From contig NZ_RCYB01000019.1 in assembly GCF_004168205.1 (NCBI RefSeq), positions 1-31,891 of the forward strand: a stretch of 31,891 bases of DNA. Direction: 5' to 3'. Each line of letters opens with the position of its first letter. Position 1 is the stretch's first letter. Made by a program: the position numbers and the translations under genes. Positions 8,453 through 14,892 of this stretch are shown here, piece after piece. The notes beneath the pieces are model-generated. The model was not told where the DNA came from, did no database searches, and saw nothing but the letters and a program-made list of their open reading frames with translations. The stretch comes from Catenibacterium sp. co_0103 (GTDB taxonomy: Bacteria; Bacillota_I; Bacilli_A; Erysipelotrichales; Coprobacillaceae).

Positions 8453-9212
8453 AGATGAGTTCTACCTGATGGTCACCCAATAGTTTTAATTGTGAGTTTT
8501 CTAACTCTTTTTCACATATATAACCTGTGAAATTATCAAGAGTCGCATAAGCATAATTACCATCCTGATTGAGCTTAACACTTTCTCCAACCATATAGGT
8601 TCTTTTACTTGCATTGATGGCTGTCTTTTTAGTGAGTCCATCATTTGTTTCATAGGTTGTTACAACATTATGTTCTAAATCAATCCCTACAACACCAATC
8701 AATGAGATATCAAAACGATATTTTCTAATCAAATGATTTGTGAGTGCGCCGACAAATCCATCTCTTGCCTGATTGAAGTCTCCTCCTAAGAAAATCAATC
8801 TGACTGTACTATTCTGTCTATAAAGCTGCATAATATCAATCATATTTGTCACAATAGTGACTGCAATATTCTTCTCAAATATAAGTTTTGCGATTTCTAG
8901 ATTGATTGTAGAAATATCTAAGAAGATCACATAGCCTTCCTCTAGTAAATTAACTGCTTTAGAGGCAATGATTTTCTTTTCTTTACTATAGAGTTCTACA
9001 CGTTGTGATACATTTGTATGATGTAAATTAACGCGGGCATTAATTGCACCTCCATGAACTCTTTTAAGTTTTCCAGCTTTTTCTAAGAGTGTGAGGTCTT
9101 TACGAATACAATCTTCTGTGACACCAAATAATGAAGCCAGTTCTTTCACAAATACCTGCCCTTCAATATTCAGTTTAGTAATGATTTGCTGGTGACGTTT
9201 TTTTTGTGACAT
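8451..9212 (-). CDS. DeoR/GlpR-family transcriptional regulator
   Basis: 253 residues. The N terminus carries a DeoR winged helix (FVKELASLFGVTEDCIRKDL followed by TLLEKAGKLKRVHGGA, the classic recognition helix and HGGA). The C-terminal sugar-phosphate-sensing domain has IFLDISTINLEIAKLI, TIVTNMIDI, and FLGGDFN (family: GG-x-x-x). Such regulators usually repress sugar or polyol operons and release DNA when bound to a phosphorylated sugar. No sugar operon adjoins it, so the target is unknown. Its upstream region is replaced by IS607 copy 1 starting only 9 bases before the ATG at 9212. The ribosome binding site now is GAGTGG from the element's end, so expression is likely altered or lost. Confidence 0.88.
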   Translation of the reverse strand: MSQKKRHQQIITKLNIEGQVFVKELASLFGVTEDCIRKDLTLLEKAGKLKRVHGGAINARVNLHHTNVSQRVELYSKEKKIIASKAVNLLEEGYVIFLDISTINLEIAKLIFEKNIAVTIVTNMIDIMQLYRQNSTVRLIFLGGDFNQARDGFVGALTNHLIRKYRFDISLIGVVGIDLEHNVVTTYETNDGLTKKTAINASKRTYMVGESVKLNQDGNYAYATLDNFTGYICEKELENSQLKLLGDHQVELI

Positions 9213-9221
9213 GTTAGATCG

Positions 9222-9403
9222 CCACTCAAAATGTGATTAAAGATACTCACATCGAGATAATGTAAGTTCTCATGAACATTACTTACTATTTCATCGTGTA
9301 TGCTTTGGATTGACAAAAATCATATCTACTCACAAGTTCTAGTACACTCCATAGTCGTAAATTCCCAAAATAGCCTTCGGTACATGCTTACGCTTGCGTT
9401 TGT
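9222..9403 (-). ncRNA. Candidate TnpB guide (omega/reRNA) region, copy 1
   Basis: The 180 bases after the tnpB stop are nearly identical to the same region in copy 2, and the terminal part is found again in copy 3. On the minus strand it folds into TAAGTAATGTTC-ATGA-GAACTTA and CTCG-ATG-TGAG hairpins before TTTAATCACATTTTGAGTGG. Known for TnpB elements: this end is transcribed as the guide scaffold, and the flanking bases act as guide. Here the guide would be CGATCTAACATGTCAC, covering the start codon of the DeoR gene. Expression is not shown. Confidence 0.5.
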
Positions 9404-9862
9404 TTATGCAACTTCGTAAGTCGTAGCATCTCTCAAATTAAGTGCGACATTGAAATCTCTGTCTTCGATATAGCTACAGTCACATTTGAACACTCTATCT
9501 GAAAGCTTTAAATCTTTCTTGATATTTTTGTAGCAATGACATGTTTTAGATGATGGGAACCATCTGTCTACTATTCGAAGTTCAATTCCAGTCTCCTTGC
9601 ATTTAGCTAGAAGCTTTGTTTTAAATTCATAAAACTTCTGCGAAGCAACTGCCTTTGAAAGATGTCTGTTCTTCATCATTCCTGATATGTTTAAGTCTTC
9701 AACCGTTATATAAGATGGCTTTATTTTCACTATCTCTGCGATTATCTTATTGATGTAATCAGTTCGAATATTGTCGATTCTATGATGAAGCTTCTGTATC
9801 TTAAGCCTTTGTTTTTGGTATATCTCTTTTTTTGAGTGGACTCTCCTTTCTCTTAAGTTTAA
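9404..9862 (-). pseudogene. tnpB: tnpB pseudogene, copy 1 (3' part only)
   Basis: The reading frame from 9730 to 9404 encodes the last 108 residues of TnpB. It retains YITVEDLNISGMM with the second RuvC Glu, a defective zinc-ribbon (CHCY where copy 2 has CHCC, then CDC), and EDRDFNVALNL with the third RuvC Asp. Homology goes on upstream to about 9862, but an extra A in the run of A at about 9827-9833 (seven, against six in copy 2) shifts the frame, and everything before is absent. The RuvC first Asp (IGIDLG) is missing. The product cannot be a nuclease. Confidence 0.85.
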
Positions 9863-9870
9863 AGAAATAA

Positions 9871-9888
9871 AGCTCTGCGTTGCAGAGT
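9871..9888 (-). terminator. Terminator of the 173-residue cargo gene
   Basis: CTCTGC/GCAGAG stem followed on the minus strand by TTTATTTCTTT, just after the stop codon. It ends in front of the tnpB fragment. Confidence 0.65.
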
Positions 9889-9889
9889 T

Positions 9890-10411
9890 TTATTTTAATT
9901 CTAATATCTGCAGAATAAGTGCAAGGTCATCGTTTGTTAAATTACAGTTTTCGATTAAATTTTCAAGTTGATCACACTGTTTGCCGTTACCGATGATGTC
10001 AAAACGACTACGCCAAATTGTTGGTAAGATTCTATCATCGTTATCAGGGTCATAACTGCCAAATGAACGTTCCATGTATTCATAGGCAATAGGATTGACA
10101 TCCGGTTTAAAGAATGTACAAATACGATTGAATAACCATTCCGGGTCGATGTTTGAGATAAAACCGTCATATCCGTCTGCTTCGATGTTATGTTCATATC
10201 CGGCTTGAATAAAAGCGTTCCTCCACTGTTCCTGATATGGTCGGTATTTTTTCCTAAGTTCAGGATTGCGTTGAATGTCTATAGCCTTGATGCATTTAAA
10301 ATCAACATCTGGATGTTCCATATCTAAGAAATGACAGAATGTATTAATCAATTCAATGGAAACAAAAATCAGAGACTCTTTGTCTGTAAATTTCATGTTA
10401 TCAAGTACCAT
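9890..10411 (-). CDS. Cargo gene inside IS607 copy 1: conserved hypothetical protein
   Basis: 173 residues, acidic and soluble, no membrane segment. It has a central aromatic and Asp/Pro-rich block (FISNIDPEWLFNRICTFFKP, then NPIAYEYMERSFGSYDPDND) and a Leu-rich C terminus. I have seen similar proteins in gut Firmicutes without an assigned role, and no motif names a function. I choose the ATG at 10411 because GAAAGGAGC is 6-7 bases upstream; the frame is open to 10465 but that would use an unsupported start. A TATAAT at 10454-10459 on the minus strand could be its -10. Both the 5' and 3' neighbours are fragments of the IS, which makes it cargo. Phage or defence function cannot be told from sequence. 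Confidence 0.7.
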   Translation of the reverse strand: MVLDNMKFTDKESLIFVSIELINTFCHFLDMEHPDVDFKCIKAIDIQRNPELRKKYRPYQEQWRNAFIQAGYEHNIEADGYDGFISNIDPEWLFNRICTFFKPDVNPIAYEYMERSFGSYDPDNDDRILPTIWRSRFDIIGNGKQCDQLENLIENCNLTNDDLALILQILELK

Positions 10412-10509
10412 GTTAATGCTCCTTTCTGAGTGTAATTGTTTTCTAATAATTTGATTATACAACACACATCTTCAAAATAGAAAAGGTGTGTTATAAGATA
10501 GATTATAAT

Positions 10510-10758
10510 TTATCTCTTGATATGTGCTGTTATAATTGTGTAACTATATGAATTTATAGTAATTATTATATTTTCTATTTCACAATACCAATTCTTACCT
10601 TGTTTATATATATTACAGTTCTTATCTAAAACTTTATTTTTACAATATTCTACTACATCATTTGTATTTAATTTTAGATTTTTTATAATTCTATTAATAC
10701 CCATTTCAGTAGTATGCACTTTATTTATATTATCAAGTAATATTTGTTTATCTTCCAT
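10510..10758 (-). CDS. Cargo gene inside IS607 copy 1: DUF3781-like protein
   Basis: 82 residues. The sequence (HTTEMGINRIIKNLKLNTND then VVEYCKNKV, GKNWYCEIENI, SYTIITAHIK) fits, from memory, the DUF3781 family: small single-domain proteins of unknown role, often on mobile DNA. The start at 10758 has a weak ribosome binding site (GAAGAGATT). The gene begins about 20 bases after the point where homology to the tnpA 5' end stops. The base composition is richer in A and T than the neighbours, which hints at a foreign origin. Both cargo genes are transcribed with the element, so they may use a promoter in its left end. Confidence 0.7.
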   Translation of the reverse strand: MEDKQILLDNINKVHTTEMGINRIIKNLKLNTNDVVEYCKNKVLDKNCNIYKQGKNWYCEIENIIITINSYSYTIITAHIKR

Positions 10759-10784
10759 AACTTAATCTCTTCAATAAATTATAA

Positions 10785-10883
10785 TTTGTGATATTTGTCG
10801 TGTTCATTTTAATGCTCTTCTTTGAGGGGATTTGAACACATTTAATCACAACAGTCTATATATTTAGTTACTTACATTTTCTC
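10785..10883 (-). repeat. Left end of IS607 copy 1
   Basis: On the minus strand it reads GTAAGTAACTAAATATAT, then GACTGTTGTGATTAAATGTG, TTCAAATC and the tnpA start ATGAACACGACAAATATCAC. The same blocks occur at 20250-20350 in copy 2. The right ends carry TTTAATCACATTTTGAG, partly similar to the GTGATTAAATGTGTTCAAA of the left end in inverse orientation, which are likely recombinase sites. Confidence 0.6.
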
Positions 10884-11337
10884 CTTTAAAATGATATTTT
10901 CCTGTCACATGATTCAATGTGATCTTATAAATATAGCATGTATCTATATAATCCTTATTATAAGGATATGTTTCATAGCCGCAATGAATCAGGATAGACT
11001 CCATTGCTTCATTATAAGATTCATGAGAGACAGGTTCAACAATACCTTTACCTATAATAGATGAATAAGAATTAGATACAGTCTTATCTGGTTTACAAAA
11101 ATATTCATATAGTGTTTCTGCCTATATGCCTACATGAGGATTCTCTTTGATCAGGCGAGTCATCTTTCTTTCTCCAGGTGTATAAATATAAAGTACTATT
11201 TTATCTTCATCATCACCTATTCCAAAGTTCATTGGAACGATACAAGGATATTCGTCATCTTGGAATGCAATATGTAATGTATCAAAATGATGAAGCATCT
11301 CCCTTAACTACTTTAAGTCTACTACTGTTTCTGACAT
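10864..11337 (-). pseudogene. Pyridoxamine 5'-phosphate oxidase-like (Nim-type) pseudogene
   Basis: Minus-strand ATG at 11337 behind GGGGAGAG. The frame shows FQDDEYPCIVPMNFGIGDDE, then DKIVLYIYT, RKMTRLIKENPHVGI, SYSSIIGKGIVEPVSHE and THE terminal TCYIYKITLNHVTGKYHFKG. This matches the FMN-binding split-barrel family that contains 5-nitroimidazole reductases (NimA-like). Two in-frame TAG stops break it: one after nine residues and one after HVGI. The tail runs into the left end of IS607 copy 1, which provides the final TAA at 10864. Family members are usually about 155 residues, the same length as here. Confidence 0.75.
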
Positions 11338-11370
11338 TTCTCTCTCCCCTTTTGTATCTATTTTAACACA

Positions 11371-11976
11371 TTAGAGGAAAGAAAAACTGTAAGCGGTTAA
11401 AAATATTCCAAAATAATAGAAGAAAATATTTAATATTCCTAATATTTGTATCTTATTTGTCTTATAGAACGCTAATAGAATATCAGATATGAGATAGAGA
11501 ATAAGCCCTGTAGCCATCATAATAAAGCTAAGAGTATTGAGAGTGAAAGCTGTCAAAATAGCTTTTGTAGTAAGCCAGACTAGCGCAAATATATAGCTAG
11601 TAAGTTCTGTTTTGTAAGTTGGGAGATCTACAATCTTATAGTAAGCAAGTATTTCTAGAAGAATCATAGCAAATACAGGAACAATTAATTCTATATATGT
11701 AAATGGTTCAAAGTGATAATAGAAGAATAAGAAGGCTATATCACCAATTAGGAATGCATTAAGACCATATCTAAATAGTTCCTTCTTACATAAGAGTATG
11801 TCTCCAATCATATAGCCTAGTAATGCTGGAAGTATAAGAAGAAATAATTTTGTTTGATGAGAGAAATAAGCCGTGAGGATAAAACCTAATGAGCATAAAC
11901 CTTTTGTATAGATGTGATAACGTGTACGCCATGTACATGCCATTATCAGAAATAATAAAATAAATAACACTATCAT
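11371..11976 (-). CDS. YhhN-family membrane protein (lysoplasmalogenase-like)
   Basis: 201 residues with about eight membrane segments. It has the family pattern LGYMIGDILL, LNAFLIGDIAFLFFYY, and GLILYLISDILLAFYK, which place conserved Asp residues in membrane segments as in YhhN/TMEM86. TMEM86B of mammals cleaves the vinyl-ether bond of lysoplasmalogen; the bacterial enzyme role is inferred from that. I choose ATG at 11976 since AGAAAGGAAA stands 6-7 bases upstream; the open frame to 12006 has no such signal. It diverges from the HAD gene at 12059, with an 82-base shared gap. Confidence 0.75.
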   Translation of the reverse strand: MIVLFILLFLIMACTWRTRYHIYTKGLCSLGFILTAYFSHQTKLFLLILPALLGYMIGDILLCKKELFRYGLNAFLIGDIAFLFFYYHFEPFTYIELIVPVFAMILLEILAYYKIVDLPTYKTELTSYIFALVWLTTKAILTAFTLNTLSFIMMATGLILYLISDILLAFYKTNKIQILGILNIFFYYFGIFLTAYSFSFL

Positions 11977-12039
11977 AATAATTTCCTTTCTGAAATAGTC
12001 TACCACAATTCAATGATATGTGCTATAGTTGTGAACAAA

Positions 12040-12048
12040 GGGGGGGGG
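12040..12048 (+). repeat. Nine-G homopolymer in the ribosome binding site of the HAD gene
   Basis: The sequence ACAAAGGGGGGGGGAAAAAGACAAATG puts a G9 run 11-20 bases before the start codon. It is the only candidate Shine-Dalgarno of the gene. Runs of this length slip during replication. Confidence 0.6.
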
Positions 12049-12058
12049 AAAAAGACAA

Positions 12059-12877
12059 ATGATCAAATTAATTGCGACAGATATGGATGGAACATTCCTA
12101 GATAATAAGAAGCAGTTTGATAAGTCTTTTATTGATTTATTTTTTGAAATGAAGGAACAGGGTGTACTGTTTGTAGCTGCAAGTGGTAATCAGTATGCCA
12201 GACTTTATCAGAAGTTTTTACCAATGAGTGAGGATATGTATTTTATTGCGGATGGAGGCAGTTATATTGCGAAGGGTCCAAATACATTAGAAGTATTTGA
12301 TATGGACCGTAAGAAAGCATTTCTTGCAATAGAGAGAGTAAAGGAACATTATCCTGATTTTAAGATTGTAGTAGCTGGTGAGAAATACGCTTATGCAAGA
12401 AAGAAGGATCATCTTACTAAAGAACTTACTACTTATTATTGTTCAAATAAATTGATTGATGATTTTGATGAAATTGATGAACCTATTACTAAGATTGCGA
12501 TACTTGATCCTAGTGGAGATATTAAGAATAATGCAGGAGATATTACTTCTATCTTACCTAGTGGGTTACAGATTATTACATCTGGTAATGAGTGGATGGA
12601 TATTCAAAGAGATGGTGTAAATAAGGGTCTTGGTATGCGTTATATTCAGGAACATGAACATATTTCTAGAGATGAATGTCTCGCATTTGGTGATCAGATG
12701 AATGATTATGCTTTATTAAAGTCTGTGAAGTATGGTTTTGCGATGGAGAATGCAGTAGATGAAATCAAGAAACTTGCTTATGGTATTACTGATTCTAATG
12801 AAGATCAGGGATGCTTAAAGATTATTAAAAAAGCGCTTAGAAAAAATCAAGAACAGGCCGCTAACGACCTGCTTTAA
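12059..12877 (+). CDS. HAD-IIB (Cof-type) phosphatase
   Basis: 272 residues. HAD motif I is IATDMDGTFLD (nucleophile Asp8 and acid Asp10), motif II is VAASGN, motif III Lys lies near NKGLGMRYI, and motif IV is AFGDQMNDYALL. Members of the Cof family dephosphorylate sugar phosphates or pyridoxal phosphate; substrate cannot be assigned. The nine-G tract replaces a normal ribosome binding site. Its 3' end overlaps the convergent ThpR-kinase gene by 17 bases. Confidence 0.9.
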   Translation: MIKLIATDMDGTFLDNKKQFDKSFIDLFFEMKEQGVLFVAASGNQYARLYQKFLPMSEDMYFIADGGSYIAKGPNTLEVFDMDRKKAFLAIERVKEHYPDFKIVVAGEKYAYARKKDHLTKELTTYYCSNKLIDDFDEIDEPITKIAILDPSGDIKNNAGDITSILPSGLQIITSGNEWMDIQRDGVNKGLGMRYIQEHEHISRDECLAFGDQMNDYALLKSVKYGFAMENAVDEIKKLAYGITDSNEDQGCLKIIKKALRKNQEQAANDLL

Positions 12878-13901
12878 AATAGAAATCGCAATGATTTTGG
12901 ATATCAAATGAAGAAAAGTATTTTTCTTCTAATGGTATCCATTTTTTTATAAACATATCAAGAGCTTCTTTTCCATTTCTTTTTTCTATACGCTTAAGTC
13001 TGAGTGTTTCATCTATATCTACAAATATAGAAAGATCACAAGCATCTATTAATTCAGGATGACATGAATAAGACCCTTCTATGATATTAATAGGTTTATA
13101 AGAGTATAAGGTTCCTTCACTTATAGACATTGTGGAACAATCAAAAGGACGATAAAGGACATCCTGATGATGTTGAAGTGGTTCTAATACTTCTTTCTTA
13201 AATCTTTCTCTATCTACATTACCACCTGGTTCATTATAGCGTTCTTGTGTACGCTGATATTCCTGAAGATAGAAATCATCAATATGAAATATATGACAAT
13301 CAAAATATGCTTTTAATTTATTTGCAAGAGTTGTTTTCCCACTTCCACATCTTCCATCTATTGCGATAGTGACATGTCCCTTCTGTTGATATATTTTGTT
13401 CATAGCCTCTATTAAAGACTGCTCATTATAAGGGAGATACTTGAGTCCTTCTTCTAAATAATGAGCCTGTAAGAGTTCTACTTTGATGTCTTTAGTAGAG
13501 ACTTCTTGAAGTGTTCTATCTCCTTCTTCTGCTTTTCTTAAAATTGTGATATGTGGATAAAAAGGTTTATCATCAAAAGATATATCATGTGCCTTTAATG
13601 CTTCTCTTAATGTATTGACATATTCGTCTAATACAGGATTATCTTTAATACCCATCCAATAAACCTTCTTGAAATGACCAATACGGTTCAAAGTAATGGT
13701 GATTTCAGGAAAAGGAATAGAATGAATAATTTCCATGATTTCATCCTGTCTATCTGTTTCACCAAAGAAAGCTAAAGTCATATGTAGATTATCTAGATCA
13801 TAATACTTACCTTGAATCCCTTCTTCCTTTAAAGTATCCATGATTGCCATTAATTCTTCTTTAAAAGAAGAATTAAATGTAAGTGCAATAAATTGTCTCA
13901 T
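12861..13901 (-). CDS. Fusion of RNA 2',3'-cyclic phosphodiesterase (ThpR/LigT) with a uridine kinase-like domain
   Basis: 346 residues from the ATG at 13901, which has AAAGGA 9 bases upstream (the frame is open to 13910, but that ATG touches the ribosome binding site). Residues 1-155 are a 2H phosphoesterase with both catalytic motifs, HMTL at 40-43 and HITI at 117-120. Residues 177-346 are a P-loop kinase: GRCGSGKTT at 183-191, HIDDFYLQEYQRT (uridine kinase-type DDF), RERFKKEVL, NIIEGSYSCHPEL, and a LID-like LKRIEKRNGKE. The first domain opens 2',3'-cyclic phosphates on RNA. The second would phosphorylate a nucleoside or similar small alcohol. The two are normally separate proteins, and here have a short linker. 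Substrates are not shown. Confidence 0.88.
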   Translation of the reverse strand: MRQFIALTFNSSFKEELMAIMDTLKEEGIQGKYYDLDNLHMTLAFFGETDRQDEIMEIIHSIPFPEITITLNRIGHFKKVYWMGIKDNPVLDEYVNTLREALKAHDISFDDKPFYPHITILRKAEEGDRTLQEVSTKDIKVELLQAHYLEEGLKYLPYNEQSLIEAMNKIYQQKGHVTIAIDGRCGSGKTTLANKLKAYFDCHIFHIDDFYLQEYQRTQERYNEPGGNVDRERFKKEVLEPLQHHQDVLYRPFDCSTMSISEGTLYSYKPINIIEGSYSCHPELIDACDLSIFVDIDETLRLKRIEKRNGKEALDMFIKKWIPLEEKYFSSFDIQNHCDFYFKAGR

Positions 13902-13938
13902 AAAATTCATCCTTTCTATGATATAATAAATAAGCTAT

Positions 13939-14015
13939 GTGCATGTAGCTCAATTGGATAGAGTATCAGACTCCGGCTCTGAAGGTTGCAGGTTCAATTC
14001 CTGTCATGCACGCCA
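13939..14015 (+). tRNA. tRNA-Arg (anticodon CCG)
   Basis: 77 bases: acceptor GTGCATG/CATGCAC, discriminator G and encoded CCA. D arm is AGCTCAATTGGATAGAGT, the anticodon stem-loop TCAGA-CTCCGGC-TCTGA puts CCG at 34-36, and the T arm is GCAGGTTCAATTCCTGT. CCG reads Arg CGG codons. A TATAAT lies 11 bases before (13922-13927). Confidence 0.95.
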
Positions 14016-14022
14016 AATATTG

Positions 14023-14048
14023 AAAAGAGGCAGCTTACGCTGCCTTTT
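14023..14048. terminator. Terminator shared by tRNA-Arg and the antiterminator gene
   Basis: AAAAGAGGCAGC/GCTGCCTTTT with a four-base loop. It ends the tRNA transcript on the plus strand and the PTS operon on the minus strand. Confidence 0.85.
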
Positions 14049-14049
14049 A

Positions 14050-14892
14050 CTATACACTATGTCTGATTCTTTCTATATGTATCGCAAGATAGCCTACTTC
14101 TTCGTCTGATATCTTTTCCAGAATCAGCTTTTCTATATAATCAGCGACACGACATGCAACAGCATAGCTTTCTGGGAACTTTTCTTTTGTATAGTCTGTC
14201 ATAGAGACCTGTACATCTTCTTTACGGTCTAGACGGACCATTAAGAATTTAATATGGTTGACTAAACGAATATAAGCAATAGAGTCTTCATCAATCACTA
14301 TATTAAATGTTTCTTCAACATAATTGACTGTTTGATGAATAATACTGGCAACCTGTAATGAACGTCCAGGTGGCTGAGAACTCAAAGCCGCATGAATATG
14401 AAGAGAAATATAACCAATTTCATCATCAGTGATTTCATAACCTAATCTTCTCTTAATGATTTTTCTTGCTTTCTTAGCCACTTCATACTCATCTGCAAAT
14501 AATAATCTAATATCACTTGTCAAAGGGTTAGAGATGACCATATCATTCTTAATACGATCGATAGAGAATGCAATATGATCTGCAAGAGGTAAAAGAATCT
14601 TAGTATCTATATCACCAAATTCTTTTTCTGCATAACGAATAATTTCATTGGCTATTTCTAAGAAGATAGGATCAACCCCCTGTAAGACATTCTTACCAGT
14701 ATTCTTCTCTAAACTATAGCATTTAATATTCTTTCCAGGATTCTCAATCACATCTCCTGCTTTTCTTTTGAAGCCTATTCCCTTTCCTAGTAATATAACT
14801 TCTTTATTAAGTTCATCTTTTGCGACAACTCCGTTATTGTTTAGCGTTCCAATGACTTCATAACGCTGTTTTTTCACTTTATTCTCCTTCAT
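14050..14892 (-). CDS. licT: BglG/LicT-family transcription antiterminator
   Basis: 280 residues. Residues 1-62 form the CAT RNA-binding domain (TLNNNGVVAKDELNKEVILL, GKGIGFKRKAGD). Two PRD domains follow, with conserved His residues in LPLADHIAF and SLHIHAAL (PRD1), and RLVNHIKFL and YLAIHIERI (PRD2). In the family, PTS phosphorylation of these His residues controls dimerisation, and the active form prevents a leader terminator of sugar PTS operons. The start overlaps the end of the PTS gene by 14 bases, so translation is coupled. I see no clear RAT site and no leader terminator ahead of the PTS gene, so its target leader may be elsewhere. LicT is used as a family name. Confidence 0.85.
   Translation of the reverse strand: MKENKVKKQRYEVIGTLNNNGVVAKDELNKEVILLGKGIGFKRKAGDVIENPGKNIKCYSLEKNTGKNVLQGVDPIFLEIANEIIRYAEKEFGDIDTKILLPLADHIAFSIDRIKNDMVISNPLTSDIRLLFADEYEVAKKARKIIKRRLGYEITDDEIGYISLHIHAALSSQPPGRSLQVASIIHQTVNYVEETFNIVIDEDSIAYIRLVNHIKFLMVRLDRKEDVQVSMTDYTKEKFPESYAVACRVADYIEKLILEKISDEEVGYLAIHIERIRHSV

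Larger units (their letters stand above)
9222..10883 (-). mobile_element. IS607-family element, copy 1 (chimeric, with cargo)
   Basis: Reading on the minus strand, the left end lies at about 10883 (after GG) and the right end at about 9222 (GG inside GAGTGG). The left 100 bases match copy 2, including the 5' end of tnpA up to ATCACAAATTATAA. The right 640 bases match the 3' part of tnpB and the terminal RNA region. Between them (about 9863-10780) tnpA and most of tnpB are replaced by two genes on the same strand. The element has no working recombinase or nuclease and would need help in trans to move. It separates the DeoR gene from its original upstream sequence. The exact ends are uncertain by about 10 bases. 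Confidence 0.75.

Noticed and set aside
10462..10495. AACACAC...GTGTGTT inverted repeat between the cargo genes as terminator
   Set aside because: The stem has mismatches and no T run; it may overlap a promoter instead, so not listed.
11385..11400. Second cre-like sequence CTGTAAGCGGTTAAA
   Set aside because: Two mismatches with the consensus and located at the stop codon of the YhhN gene, with no promoter nearby.
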